A stretch of DNA of 64,000 bases from Arenicola marina (GCA_964019135.1 OZ025260.1:28824254-28888253), one strand, 5' to 3'; positions 1 through 13,606 are shown, numbered from the stretch's first letter. Made by a program: numbers and translations. The notes: generated from the letters alone by a model not told the origin.

Positions 1-1026
1 ATAAAACCCCTATCGCTGGGCGCCATGAAGGCGGCGTGTGATATGTATACAACCCCTATCGCTGGGCGCCATCAAGGCAGCGTGTGATATGTATACAACC
101 CCTATCGCTGGGCGCCATCAAGGCAGCGTGTGATATGTATACAACCCCTATCGCTGGGCGCCATTAAGGCGGCGTGTGATATGTATACAACCCCTATCGC
201 TGGGCGCCATCAAGGCAGCGTGTGATATGTATACAACCCCTATCGCTGGGCGCCATGAAGGCAGTGTGTGATATGTATACAACCCCTATCGCTGGGCGCC
301 ATGAAGGCGGCGTGGGATATGTATACAACCCCTATCGCTGGGCGCCATGAAGGCGGCGTGTGATATGTATACAACCCCTATCGCTGGGCGCCATGAAGGC
401 AGCGTGTGATACGTATACAACCCCTATCGCTGGGCGCCATTAAGGCAGCGTGTGATATGTATACAACCCCTATCGCTGGGCGCCATGAAGGCGGCGAGTG
501 ATATGTATACAACCCCTATCGCTGGGCGCCATCAAGGCAGCGTGTGATATGTATACAACCCCTATCTCTGGGCGCCATTAGGGCAGCGTGTGATATGTAT
601 ACAACCCCTATCGCTGGGCGCCATGAAGGCGGTGTGTGATATGTATACAACCCCTATCTCTGGGCGCCATGAAGGCGGCGTGTGATATGTACAACCCCTA
701 TCGCTGGGCGCCATAAGAGGCGGTGTGTGATATGTATACAACCCCTATCGCTGGGCGCCATGAAGGCAGCGTGTGATATGTATACAACCCCTATCGCTGG
801 GCGCCATCAAGGCAGCGTGTGATATGTATACAACCCCTATCGCTGGGCGCCATTAAGGCGGTGTGTGATATGTATACAACCCCTATCGCTGGGCGCCATA
901 AGAGGCGGTGTGTGATATGTATACAACCCCTATCGCTGGGCGCCATGAAGGCAGCGTGTGATATGTATACAACCCCTATCGCTGGGCGCCATGAAGGCAG
1001 CGTGTGATAAATATACAATCCCTATC
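1..1026. repeat. 46-bp minisatellite, about 22 copies, cut by window edge
   Basis: Core CCCCTATCGCTGGGCGCCAT repeats every 46 bp with few substitutions (gaaggcgg, caaggcag, taaggcag variants); two units carry ataagaggcgg and one is shortened to gatatgtacaac. The array continues left of the window. Confidence 0.97.
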
Positions 1027-3301
1027 TTCAGCCGGTGGTGTGCGGTCTGAGGCTCAGCAATTTTCTTATGAAGACAGTCGGCTTGCCAAGATGATGCTCG
1101 CGCTGTTATTGGCTCCCTTGGACTCCCTGATATGGAAAGTCCATGGACAGTCACGACAGGCTTCCAGTATGAAAGCCACACCTTCACGGCGAATAATAAA
1201 AATCCAGGCTTCATATAATAAAGCGTCAATCTAAAAGCTTTGAAGCGTCCTGATCGTCTGCTTCGTGCCAACCGTCGGGGTGGTCGCTGCACTATATTTA
1301 ATGCTTGATCAAGATCAGTGCATCATTATCTGTTGACGCTTGCCGACATAAGCCATCGGCTCGGCTTTAACATACCATACGTTTATAGTTGACAATTTAA
1401 TTCTTAATTCAATATTAATTGCCAGTTGGGGGTAGCAGTTGGATGCCACGTATTGCTCAAGGAGTCCGTATTATATGAAGGCCTCGGACCGGAAATCAGT
1501 GATGCGCCATGCGTGATACCAGTGCAGACCTGCACCAGATAGTCTGTTTTCAGTCATCTGCACTGCATGTCTAATCCTCGGTACCCGTTGCCCTTTGTCT
1601 ACGTCGTTTGTATTTTGACAGAAATTGAGCCTATTCTTACAACATATGACACATTTGAAAAAGACGCTCACGCTCCGTAGGCCTACCATGATGTAACTGC
1701 CCTCTGATAATCCGATGGGAAGCATTCGATCGAAAGGAATATTAATCAGAGCTGACACATAGAAAATGTTACAAAATATCCGACAGCAATACAACCATTT
1801 TATCGTCGTCGATGATGATACGCGCAAAAATGACGATCAGCGAAAAGTAACGTGTACACCAGGATGACCGACCAACATAGCTTGATAGAATATTGATATT
1901 CATCGGTTATTTCTTTACTCACCAAACTTTCGCTTCATGCGATGTAAATTTGTGCATCTCATTTGTGATGAAAACATAAAATTTAAATCTCAAATCAAAT
2001 TATATTTGGATTAAAAATTATAAAATATTTACTCTTAAGAAAAAATAACTGAAAGCTTGACTTGAAAGCTGAAAAAATACTCTCCGTGTGTTTGCAGTCG
2101 GCCGTCTTGCTCCATCGCCAACACAACCAGGTCCGGCACAACCGCTAAGACATGCAAACTTAGAATCTGCACCAGAGACATGAGCTCGAGGAGGTCATGC
2201 TGCGAAGTTGCTGACTATTTTCTATGCTCATTACCTCTCCGCTGAATCTGCTTCCATGCTCATTAATTTTTAGGAAGGCAAGAGTCCGTTTTGCGCCATT
2301 TCATGAATACAGCAGACGACATAAACGATGGCGTCGCGTGACACCATGGTACCGACAAAAAACGACGCTATCAGAACGCTTTCCCGCAGCGGGTGCAATG
2401 GCGGTGTGTTGTGGGGTGGGGGGGAAGGTAAGGATCCGATAACATCTAGGCGGGAAGCGGGAAGGGGACGGGCAGGGGTTAGGAGCGTGGTAACCTTTGT
2501 CACGAATACCTAGCCGCCAGACAGCTGCCACGACACCCCGTGGATCTCACCTGTAGCGACATGGCGTGTGTCTGGGGCCCGCACAGCACGTGCGCCATCG
2601 ATGACTGCCGTGGCTGTCCAAGTGAGGCGGCCATTATAGGGAGTGGAGTCATGGGCCGGGTGTGTCAACTGATCGCTCGCATCCGATGTCTCCGTCATGT
2701 ACTTCATGTCCACTTATTCCTGTCGCTCGTTAGGTCTGTCACGTCATCTATTGGTGGACACTACACGGGATGACGCATAGTAAATTTCTGGATAGATTTT
2801 GCGCACTCTTTCACAGATTGGGTAAACACGTAACTATATTGAAATTCTGCTTGGTTTTTTGCGCAATCTTTCACAAATTGGTTATCAATTTATATTGAAT
2901 TCTGCATCGATTTTGTGCCGGGGCTTTAGCCATAATGTCATTGGATCCTAGATCCCCATGAGTAAACCAGAAAACTTCATCGGGGGATTTTTTAAGAGGG
3001 TTGCATTATATAAAGAGCAGCGGTTGATGTGTTGTCAATGTTTGACTTGGGTATCATGTATTGGAAGAAGCACGAGATGTTGTCAATAAACGGAAACCCT
3101 TTCAGGAAGACAGAAAAAGGATTGCTGAGGATTGGTGAAATACATCGGCCACGACCCGCTATTTGCCTTATTTGAATTAGTGGCAACGAAGAACTCACCT
3201 TGGCGGTAAATTCGTGGCAAATAATTCCCAGTGAACACAATAGAGTGAAGTCATTATAGGTTAGATTACACCCCCCCCCCACCTCTCCCTCCTCCAACCA
3301 A
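1027..3301. other. Intergenic, no gene recognised
   Basis: Unique-looking DNA, AT-rich at 1900-2090 and GC-rich at 2330-2700. A short imperfect direct duplication lies at about 2795-2925 (TTTTGCGCA-CTTTCACA motifs). Open frames of 60-120 codons on both strands show no recognisable domain or splice structure. Confidence 0.5.
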
Positions 3302-4857
3302 ATCATCCTCCATCGTCCTGAGAGGTTCCTTGGCCCAGTTCATCCTCCATCGTCCTGAGAGGTTCCTTGGCCCAGTTCATCCTTCATCGTCCTGAGAGGT
3401 TCCTTAGCCCAGTTCATCCTCCATCGTCCTGAGAGATTCCTTGGCCCAGTTCATCCTCCATCGTCCTGAGAGGTTCCTTGGCCCAGTTCATCCTTCATCG
3501 TCCTGACAGGTTCCTTGGCCCAGTTCATCCTCCATCGTCCTGAGAGGTTCCTTGGCCCAGTTCATCCTTCATCGTCCTGAGAGGTTCCTTAGCCCAGTTC
3601 ATCCTCCATCGTCCTGAGAGGTTCCTTGGCCCAGTTCATCCTCCATCGTCCTGAGAGGTTCCTTAGCCCAGTTCATTCTCCATCGTCCTGAGAGGTTCCT
3701 TGGCCCAGTTCATCCTCCATCGTCCTGAGAGGTTCCTTGGCCCAGTTCATCCTCCATCGTCCTGAGAGGTTCCTTGGCCCAGTTCATCCTCCATCGTCCT
3801 GAGAGGTTCCTTGGCCCAGTTTATCCTTCATCGTCCTGAGAGATTCCTTGGCCCAGTTCATCCTCCATCGTCCTGAGAGGTTCCTTGGCCCAGTTCATCC
3901 TTCATCGTCCTGAGAGGTTCCTTTGCCCAGTTCATCCTTCATCGTCCCGGGAGGTTCCTTGGCCCAGTTCATCCTCCATCGTCCTGAGAGGTTCCTTGGC
4001 CCAGTTCATCCTCCATCGTCCTGAGAGGTTTCTTGGCCCAGTTCATCCTCCATCGTCCTGAGAGGTTCCTTGGCCCAGTTCATCCTCCATCGTCCTGAGA
4101 GGTTCCTTGGCCCAGTTCATCCTCCATCGTCCTGAGAGATTCCTTGGCCCAGTTCATCCTCCATCGTCCTGAGAGGTTCCTTGGCCCAGTTCATCCTCCA
4201 TCGTCCTGAGAGGTTTCTTGGCCCAGTTCATCCTCCATCGTCCTGAGAGGTTCCTTGGCCCAGTTCATCCTCCATCGTCCTGAGAGGTTCCTTGGCCCAG
4301 TTCATCCTCCATCGTCCTGAGAGGTTTCTTGGCCCAGTTCATCCTCCATCGTCCTGAGAGGTTTCTTGGCCCGGTTCATCCTCCATCGTCCTGAGAGGTT
4401 CCTTGGCCCAGTTCATCCTCCATCGTCCTGAGAGGTTCCTTGGCCCAGTTCATCCTCCATCGTCCTGAGAGATTCCTTGGCCCAGTTCATCCTCCATCGT
4501 CCTGAGAGGTTCCTTGGCCCAGTTCATCCTTCATCGTCCTGAGAGGTTCCTTTGCCCAGTTCATCCTTCATCGTCCCGGGAGATTCCTTGGCCCAGTTCA
4601 TCCTCCATCGTCCTGAGAGGTTCCTTGTCCCCGTTCATCATCCATCGTCCTGAGAGTTTCCTTGGCCCAGTTCATCCTCCATCGTCCTGAGAGGTTGCTT
4701 GGCCCAGTTCATCCTCCATCGTCCTGAGAGGTTCTTTGGCCCAGTTCATCCTCCATCGTCCTGAGAGGTTCCTTGGCCCATTTCATCCCCCATCGTCCTG
4801 AGAGGTTCCTTGGCCCAGTTCATCCTTCATCGTCCTGAGAGGTTCCTTGGCCCAGTT
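3302..4857. repeat. 37-bp minisatellite, about 42 copies
   Basis: Core CATCGTCCTGAGAGGTTCCT at strict 37-bp spacing, with point variants shared by groups of units (ttcatcg, agattcc, tttcttgg). The variant blocks around 3900-3990 and 4520-4600 (tttgcccag followed by tcccggga) are near copies, so a multi-unit segment was duplicated. Confidence 0.97.
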
Positions 4858-6400
4858 TCGCTATTGTGTCCACAACATCTGGGTAAAAATACTAATTCAG
4901 TTCATTTCCCGCGCCAAAATGTATCAGTGCGGTGCGAACCAGACTCAACTAATCACATGTATGAACAGTTCAAATATTTTAATCGCTGTAAATATTGAAA
5001 CGCAGGATTAAATTACCTTCTTCACAGTTTGTTGCGATAGTGGATGCAAATAGCAAATAAACGCGAATAAAGCGTCTGACCTGACAAAATGGGGGCGTTT
5101 GGGGCACAATTACGCAGTACAGTGGTACTGTAAGTGCATTTGCCTATTTATTTAGATTCCTCGCGCGTTATCGGCTTCAAACAGCTGGCCATTGTACAGG
5201 GCAGCGTACAGACGAGAAGGCTGGACCTATTGGACACACACCCTTCGGATGTCTCACTATCGACCGGCGCTGGAAATAACTCTTTCTTCTGTTACATGTC
5301 GGACAATGCCTCATCTACTTCTAAATTTATACACTAACATTGGGGAAGCTATCGATTACGTCGTAAATAGCGAGGATGTAGAGCGTTCCTCTGTTTATGG
5401 AAAGATTCAAGACGCGAAAAATGGCTGGAAATAACCCTTTTTTCTGTTATATGTGGGACAATGCCTCATCTACTTCGCAGACGACATCTATCGCAAGTAT
5501 GTATAAATATAGAGATGCTCAGTGCTGTTGATAATCAATAAGAACAATTCTAAATGTATACACTAATATTGGGGAAGATATTGATGACGTCGTAAATAGC
5601 GATGATGTAGAGGTTATCTGTGTTTAAGGGATGATTCACAAACGCGACCACCATGAGATCTGTCGCGTCATCGCTGGCCTCGTATTAGGTTTACCGTAAA
5701 CCGTTGCCATGGCAGCGACCTCCGCAGAGGACGCCACTCTCCAAGGTGACCTTGTATCCCAATCTCAAGGTTGGCACTGTGCGAACGTCGACCTGGTAAA
5801 AATGTCAGCGAACAGAACAGTGTAACGCCTCCAATGGCTGAAATTATGAACGATTAACCATTTATGCCTATTAGCCAATCGTGACTAGGCTTATTACCTG
5901 CCCGTATCCTGTAGGCTCGGGGAGGTGTGTGTGGGGGGGGGGGGGGCAAGCAGTTACATTTAGCTTTCTGAAAAATTTGTATTTACTGGCAGAGATTTAT
6001 GAAATAATTTACTGTATCTGTTTAGAAGCTACACCAGGCGGAAACAATCGTTAATAATTGACTGTCTAAATGTCTGTCCCGATGGTGCATGTGTTTGCGC
6101 ATGCGTTTGCGCATGCGCATCGACTGTAAGTTAATTATTGATGTCACTTTCGGCGCCAGTCAATAAAACTATAAGAGGGAATTTACGGATCGAGGCGGCG
6201 TGCTGAAATGATACGCGGCTGTGTCAATACAACACGCGGCGTGTCGTTGAAACAGATTGTCTGTATTGACTGGGGAAAAGCTCGGCCAGAGCGTAGACGC
6301 TGTGGGAAGAGCGTAGTAGGTTCGCGGGGAGAGATGAGCAGTAGAGCTAGAGTGAGAGGCAAACGGTGAGACAGTGACAAACAGAGAGAGATCGGAAAAG
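4858..6400. other. Intergenic with a local duplication at 5268-5645
   Basis: The segment from gctggaaataact (about 5268) to acgcgaaaaat (about 5422) is followed by a diverged copy (about 5422-5645) split by some 80 bp of extra sequence; both hold CGTCGTAAATAGCGA. A G17-class homopolymer lies near 5932-5947. No gene seen. Confidence 0.6.
6092..6120. promoter_or_regulatory. Two adjacent NRF1-type palindromes
   Basis: TGCGCATGCG at 6096-6105 and TGCGCATGCGCA within 6108-6119 match the NRF1 (sea urchin P3A2-like) consensus of CpG promoters. CpG-rich DNA follows to about 6350. No transcript can be assigned. Confidence 0.4.
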
Positions 6401-6409
6401 CTGAAGCAA

Positions 6410-7865
6410 TTGGGGCAGAGAGAGAGAGAGAGAAAGCGGGAGAGAGCGCGTCAGACAGGGAAGGGGGAGGGGTAAAGGGGGGCCGAGCCCTGCCCAGAGG
6501 AAGGCGAGAAGCAGGTTACAGGACGGGGCAGGGGCCGAGCTCTTCCCAAGGAGGGGGAGGGCCAGAGGAGGGGAGGGGGAGGGGCAGAGGAGGGGAGGAG
6601 CTCAGCCTGGAGGAGGGGAAGGGGCAGGTTTAAAGAGGGGCCGAGTCCTGCCCACAGGAGGGGGAGGGGTAGAGGATATACCGAGCCCTACCTAGAGAAA
6701 GGGGGAGGGGTAGAGGAGGAGAGGGGCGAAATCCCTGCCCACAGGAGGGGGAAGGGTAGAGGGGGCCCGAGCCCTACCTAGAGGAGGGGGAGGGGTAGAT
6801 GAGGAGAGGGGTGAAGCCCTGCCCACAGGAGGGGGAGGGGTAGAGGGGGGGCCAAGGCCTGCCCAGAGGAAGGGGAGGGGTAGAGGAGGGGCTGAACCCT
6901 GCCCACAAGAGGGGGGCAGGTTAGAGGAGGGGCCAAGCCCAACCCAGAGGAGGGGGAGGGGTAGAGGGGGGCCGAGCCCTGCCCAGAGGAGGAGGAGGGG
7001 TAGAGGAGGGGCCGAGCCTAACTCAGAGGAGGGGGCAAGTTAGAGGAGGGGCCGAGCCCAACTCAGAGGAGGGGGATGGGTAGAGGAGGGGCCAAGGCCA
7101 ACCCAGAGGAGGGAGAGGGGTAGAGGAGGGGCCGAGCCCCGCCCACAAGAGGGGGGCAGGTTAGAGGAGAGGCCGAACCCTGTCCACAAGAGGGGGGCAG
7201 GTTAGAGGAGGGGCCAAGCTCAACCCAGAGGAGGGGGAGGGGTAGAGGAGGGGCCGAGCCCTGCCCACAAGAGGGGGGCAGGTTAGAGGAGGGGTCGAAC
7301 CCTGTCCACAAGAGGGGGGCAGGTTAGAGGAGGGGCCAAGCCCAGCCCAGAGGAGGGGGAGGGGTAGAGGGGGGGCCAAGGCCTACCCAGAGGAGTGGGA
7401 TGGGTAGAGGGGGGGCCAAGCTCAACCCCGAGGAGGGGGAGGGGTATAGGATGAGCCGAGCCCTGCCCAGATGAGGGGAGGCAGATTAGCGTATGGGAGA
7501 GGGGCCGAGGCCTGCCAAGAGTAAGGGGGGGGGGGGCTTTCCAGCGAGAGCAGGGGGAGGGGTATAGGCTGAGATGAACCCTGCCCAGAGTAAGAAGGGG
7601 GCAGGTTAAAGGAGGGGGAAGGGGCCGAGCCCTGCTCAAAGGAGGGGAAAGGGTATAGGATGAGCCGAACCCTGCCCCGAGGAACAGAGGGAGCTCGTTA
7701 CAGGAGAGGAGAGTGGCTGAGCCCTGCCAGAGGCGGGGGAAGGGTATAGGATGAGCTGAGCCCTGCCCAGAGGCGGGGGAAGGGTATAGAATGAGCCGAG
7801 CCCTGCCCCGAGAAGGGTGGGGGGAAAGGGAGGTGGGGGGGGAGGCAAGAGGAGGGAAAGGGGTA
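6410..7865. repeat. G/purine-rich degenerate minisatellite, period about 43
   Basis: Loose repeats of GAGGGGCCGAGCCCTGCCC and GAGGAGGGGGAGGGGTAGAG with many indels; the + strand is strongly purine-rich. Long proline-rich frames on the - strand are composition artefacts. Confidence 0.9.
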
Positions 7866-8870
7866 ATGAGACCTCCCCGCGTGCGCGGTATACAACACCT
7901 GATTAGCAGCTCATAAGCCAAGCCCGCGGTCACAGCTTGCTCATCCACTCCCGGCAGTGTCATCAGTGTCAAATATCGCGAGACATAGCGAGGCTTGGAC
8001 CAAGGCCATGTCCGGTATGAAATGCGATGTTGTTGGCCAGCTTGCCGTAGATGTGATGTAGAAGTCCCAGCGACCACACGTATGAAGAGAGCCTTGCTGC
8101 AGTCTGCCTGGCCGCTGGCTTAAACACGATACCGCCCCTAAACCATCGACGGCTAGCTGCGAGTAATCGAGTATTGTTACACGCGCAAAGCTGCAAGTCG
8201 CACTGTGAAAGCCATTTGTTGATCAATTATGGATATATACCAGACCGGATAAGCTTCAAGGTGGGAAATGGATGAGCACTATGCATGGCACAATATGATT
8301 TACAGTTAAAACTGTTAAACCGTAAAACTGTTAAACCGTAAAACGGTTAAACCGTAAAACTGTTGAACCGATTTAAACCGCCAACGCAACGGCAGTTCTC
8401 TAGCAATCGAGGTCTGGCGGTTTAAACGCTATATCATATATAGATCTACATCAATAATGACATTGACGGCTACATTTTCGGTGGGTTTTGTCTGCCTATG
8501 AATCAGGAAGTTGCTTGAGTAATCACTATTGCCATGTGCAGACAGTGAGATATAATGCGATTGGTATATTGAATACGTTTGTTGTTTTTCCACACGGTTA
8601 TGCATTGATATGAAAATCAAAATTATAAAACATTTTAAGGCAAAAACTCGTTTTAACAATTTTTCAAACGGGCGGCCCGTGGTTTATTGATGGAAGCAAT
8701 GAAGGAAGTAAGGTTAAATTTTGCAGTTCGATGGCTCACAAACGTCAGGTTATCGATCTTGGTATTCCAGTCGCTGACAGCGCTGTGTATTAAATATATG
8801 GACGGGCGGCGCGTGCTCCGGGTGCAAGCAACATGGATGGAATCTCACAGTGGACACATGTACGGCACCT
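7866..8870. other. Intergenic, small 16-bp repeat at 8300-8372
   Basis: ACTGTTAAACCGTAAA repeats about four times at 8300-8372. The rest is unique-looking and partly AT-rich; no supported gene. Confidence 0.5.
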
Positions 8871-10022
8871 CTTACCTCACTCCCTATCTCAACCCTTGCC
8901 TCACTCCCTATCTCAACTCTTACCTCACTCTCTATCTCAACCCTTACCTCACCCCCTATCTCAACCCTTACCTCACTCCCTATCTCAACCTTTACCTCAC
9001 TCCCTATCTCAACCCTTACCTCACTCCCTATCTCAACCCTTACCTCACTCCCTATCTCAGCCTTTACCTCCCTCCCTATCTCAACCCTTACCTCACTCCC
9101 TATCTCAACCCTTACCTCACTCCCTATCTCAACCCTTACCTCACTCCCTATCTCAACCCTTACCTCACTCCCTATCTCAACCCTTACCTCACTCCCTATC
9201 TCAACCCTTACCTCACTCCCTATCTCAACCCTTACCTCACTCCCTATCTCAACCCTTACCTCACTCCCTATCTCAACCCTTACCTCACTCCCTATCTCAA
9301 CCCTTACCTCACTCCCTATCTCAACCCTTACCTCACTCCCTATCTCAACTCTTACCTCACTCCCTATCTCAACCCTTACCTTACCCCCTATCTCAACCCT
9401 TACCTCACTCCCTATCTCAGCCTTTACCTCACTCCCTATCTCAACCCTTACCTCACTCCCTATCTCAACCCTTACCTCACTCCCTATCTCAGCCTTTACC
9501 TCCCTCCCTATCTCAACCCTTACCTCACTCCCTATCTCAACCCTTACCTCACTCCCTATCTCAACCCTTACCTCACTCCCTATCTCAACCCTTACCTCAC
9601 TCCCTATCTCAACCCTTACCTCACTCCCTATCTCAACCCTTACCTCACTCCCTATCTCAACCCTTACCTCACTCCCTATCTCAACCCTTACCTCACTCCC
9701 TATCTCAACCCTTACCTCACTCCCTATCTCAACCCTTACCTCACTCCCTATCTAAAACCCTTACCTCACTCCCTATCTCAACCCTTACCTCACTCCCTAT
9801 CTAAAACCCTTACCTCACTCCCTATCTCAACTCTTACGTCACTCCCTATCTCAACCTTTACCTCCCTCCCTATCTCAACCCTTACCTCACTCCCTATCTC
9901 AACCCTTACCTCACTCCCTATCTCAACCCTTACCTTACTCCCTATCTCAACCCTTACACTCTTTACCTCACCCTTTACCTCACCTCTTTACCTCACCCTT
10001 TACCTCACCCATTACCTCACCC
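8871..10022. repeat. 24-bp minisatellite, about 47 copies
   Basis: Core CCTCACTCCCTATCTCAACC at 24-bp spacing. Because 24 is divisible by three and the unit lacks stops, all three + frames stay open (YLTPYLNP, SQPLPHSL and STLTSLPI repeats), including a 453-codon frame from 8687. Confidence 0.97.
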
Positions 10023-11165
10023 ACTCACTCCTATCCCCTGTGTTCTAACAAGGCATGCGGCTGAATACAAACACGGTGCACATTCACATACAATGATGGC
10101 CGACTTCACACACCTACCGACTAAAACCAAACTGTAAGACACGCCTTTATTCGACCTTAGTGACGTATATCCGGTAAAAAGTTCGGACTAGCGGGACTGA
10201 TTGAGTATGCATGGCTTGTGGGACGGATGTGGGCCATGTTGGATTACGGCGGCTGGTTTTGGCATGCGCGATGACACTTCCGACTGTAGACAGTAGACTT
10301 ACGACAGTACACTGTAGACTGGAGACTGTAGTCGGCGTGTCCCGAGTCGCTGGAAGGTCTCTACAGCCCGCGCCATGGTCAGAGTGAATCACCGGCGGGC
10401 GAGATCGGATTTATGATACTTATAAATATTCACAACGCAACCTTTCAGTACTTTTACCAGCCCAACAGGCCTTTAATTCTCTCTTGGATCCCGAAGATTA
10501 CGCGACACCCTGGTCTGGCTCAAAGCAGAGCAGCTGCCAACGCCGAGTGACCTATACAGGAGAGTGTGTGGGTCTGTGTGGGGTGGAGTGGGGGGTGGGG
10601 GGAGGTGGGGGGTGGTAAGTGTGGCCCTGTCACCGTACGAGCCGGGGAGCTGGTGTAATGTGGGCTGGAAGGGGGGCGGGGGTGCTGGAAGGCTTCGTTC
10701 TGCGTCATCCATTGTATCTACCCGCTAACGGTTGCCCCGTGGATCACTGTGACATCAGACACAGCACAGCACACCACGCCCCTTTACAGATTAGCCTACA
10801 ATGCCATCAACAGAACAGCCATCCTCTTGCGCATTTGTGTTACAAGCAACGCTCATAATCCGACGCCGCGACGACACCCTGCAGTGCCGCCATCTCGCGG
10901 GCCACGCCGTGTTTATGATACCGCGAAATGTGCTGCCACCAAGTGGTCGATGCCGTTACGACGTTGCCGCCGGCTATGCGGACGCCGCAGTCTGTAGAAA
11001 GATCTATAGACGCACAGGGCGTAGGTAGTTTCCACATATCACAAATCATACTGGAGGAGGATATTCGATACGGATACAGGTGTGTGTCGGAGTCAAGCAA
11101 AATTGACTGAATTCAATACACGGTTGAAATGATGGGCTGAGTGAGTCACGGCGTCTCGTGCGATT
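10023..11165. other. Intergenic, no gene recognised
   Basis: Mixed-composition DNA, with CpG-rich stretches at 10240-10400 and 10850-11010 and G-rich 10560-10690. I see no conserved protein, splice structure or RNA gene. Confidence 0.5.
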
Positions 11166-11450
11166 CCTAATGTACGGAATGTGATTCATATGGTACGGAC
11201 TGTCGCGATAGGGAATGTGATCCCTAAAGTACGGAATGTGATTCATATGGTACGGACTGTCGCGATAGGGAATGTGATCCCTAAAGTACGGAATGTGATT
11301 CCTATGGTACGGAATGTCGCGATAGGGAATGTGATCCCTAAAGTACGGAATGTGATTCCTATGATACGGAATGTCGCGATAGGGAATGTGATCCCTAAAG
11401 TACGGAATGTGATTCCTATGGTACGGAATGTCGCCATAGGGAATGTGATG
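11166..11450. repeat. 57-bp tandem repeat, 5 copies
   Basis: CCTAAAGTACGGAATGTGAT and GTCGCGATAGGGAATGTGAT alternate at 57-bp spacing. The two halves of the unit resemble each other (tacggaatgt), suggesting an older, shorter period. Confidence 0.93.
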
Positions 11451-11970
11451 AATGTTTGAATGGGGAATGTGAGGTTTGTAATCCCTACACTACTGTGTCA
11501 TTATGGAATATAAAGAAATGGACGCTCATAGAGGGATAAGGTGACATCACCACACATACGTTACCTTATCCCTGTGTGTACACGTCAGTTTTCAACGTCA
11601 GACTCATGCTAATCATCGCGGCACATATCACATCGATATTTCGTAGTTTATGATGTTAAAATGGCAGATGGAAATCGCGGGCGCTTTCGTCATAGTAGCG
11701 TCCGTGGTATAGTAATATCACTTCGGTGGGTCTACTTCCGACGAGCTGATCTGATAGGTCATCATACTGAATAACATTTCGCACTGGCGATCAAGTAAAT
11801 ATGACCTTTAGGACACAGCTTTTACTTTACTTTAATAGGTTAGTTCTGCATTCTTGATGAACAAAAATCGCGATAAAGTTAAAACGACGACACTGGCTAT
11901 GAACTGATTGTAGCTCTACCAGTGCATGATTCACAGCTTATGGCGAAGATTCTATTCGTCATAGATACGT

Positions 11971-12239
11971 TAATAGACCGATTCAGGCTGTCAATCATTC
12001 ACTGTCGTCACTGTTATTTTTATCCAATCATGTGATGCAAAAGGGTCTTCCACGTGCGTTATGTCGGACAAACAAGTCGGACAAACAAAGCAGCATGTTA
12101 CTTTCTTGTCAGTTTCAGAGATGGGTACTTCTCATTTGTCCTACCGTCAGCTATGATTGTCAATTTCATACTCACCTGTGAGGACAAAGGACTCAAGCGT
12201 GGGCGGGGCTTAGCGTCGGAGTGTGGAACGGTCTATTGT
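11971..12239 (+). mobile_element. MITE-like element, copy 1
   Basis: Shares a core (ACAAACAAAGCAGCATGTTA, GTGGGCGGGGCTTAG) with 43319-43532 in opposite orientation. Ends AATAGACCGAT and ACGGTCTATT are imperfect terminal inverted repeats. It is about 55 bp longer than the other copy near its left side. No coding capacity: a non-autonomous DNA element. Confidence 0.7.
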
Positions 12240-12763
12240 CACGCACTTTCATGCGGGTACTTCCATATTAGGGCAAGACATTGCTTCACCATAGCTCACG
12301 TATCGCTCACGCCTACCATTTGCTAAAGCTGTTACTATTTCGCGAGCTGTAACATGACCGAACTGGATCGATAAAAATGACGAAATAATGTTTCTGCTAA
12401 TCCTGCACATTCATAAAGCACTTCCCACGCACTGATTATAATGACCCGGGAGCTGTGGCCAAGTCTAAGTAGCTTCTACGTAGCTTTGGGCAGTTTCCTC
12501 TCAATATGCTATACGCGGGAAGCAATGGTTAGTAACAGCTATAGAGACTATAGAGGTAACTCTTTGAACAGCCCTAACGCGGTTTACCATTCTCCATGGT
12601 GTGACATATGGTACGCCTCTGGTATATATATATATATGAGGGGGCTGGAGGGGTAAATGGCGACACGCGACACAGGCATATTTAAAAAATCGGCATTCGA
12701 CATTGACCTCCAAATTCCGACACTAAGGATCTGAAAAAGTGACATCGACTGATACTGAACTGA

Positions 12764-13100
12764 ACTAACCCGTTGCGGCTAACTCATTGCGGCTAAACCA
12801 TTGGGGGTAACCCGTTGCGGCTAACCCATTGGGGGTAACCCGTTGCGGCTAACCCACTGCGGCTAACCTGTTGCGGCTAACCCGTTGCGGCTAACCCGTT
12901 GCGGCTAACCCATTGGGGCTGACCGGTTGCGGCTAACCCATTGGGACTAACCCGTTGGGACTAACCCGTTGCGGCTAACCCGTTGCGGCTAACCCATTGG
13001 GGCTGACCGGTTGCGGCTAACCCATTGGGGCTAACCCGTTTTGGCTAACCCGTTGTGGCTAACCCGTTGCGGCTAACCCGTTGCAGCTAACCCGTTGCGG
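12764..13100. repeat. 14-bp tandem repeat CTAACCCGTTGCGG
   Basis: About 24 units at 14-bp spacing, alternating between gttgcggc and attggggc variants. Each unit contains TAACCC, a telomere-like hexamer, but the rest of the unit is unrelated to telomere sequence. Confidence 0.93.
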
Positions 13101-13382
13101 GATCAGTGCTACATGCAGCAGTTCTATTAACAGAGCAACATGGTTCTGATACTGATAGTTTTTTTTTTGCGGCATGATGATTTGTTTGCAAGATGGGCGT
13201 TTCCCCGCTGGTTTTATCCGTGTCTGTGTCTGTCATTGGCGCTGAGAGGCTTCGTGACTCACTCGGTGGCACGCTAGTCACAGCCCGACAGATCCGGCCT
13301 CGACCGTCTATTACACTTCTCGTTGAATTCTCGGGCCGTCCATCACTTTCTCGTTGAAGTCTCGGACCGTCTTACCCTTTAG

Positions 13383-13606
13383 TGATTGGTTGGTTGTATA
13401 TTCAGGACATTCTAACCATAGCGCGTTAAAGGGAGAAGGAAGGGAGAGAGGAGCCATGTCCCGGCGGGGGTAACCCCCTACTCTTTGCGAAGGACATAAC
13501 ATGGACACAGACACAGACAAGGCCACAGCGGGGCGCGAACCACTGACCCACGTGCCGTTAGGCGCTCAGGTGGGTGTCCCTAACCCACTGAGCAATCGAG
13601 GCGGCC
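13383..13606 (-). mobile_element. tRNA-derived SINE, near full length
   Basis: Reverse-strand copy of the window's main SINE: head GGCCGCC..TTGCTCAGTGGGTTAG (A box), B box GGTTCGCGCCCC, body AGAGTAGGGGGTTACCCCC, and tail ..ATATACAACCAACCAA. Confidence 0.85.

Noticed and set aside
1471-1827. 118-codon frame on the - strand
   Set aside because: No recognisable motif, and frames this long are expected by chance in the window.
8687-10048. 453-codon open frame reading YLTPYLNP repeats
   Set aside because: The 24-bp unit has no stops and length divisible by three, so all three + frames are open. The first 60 codons are unremarkable and no family is recognised.
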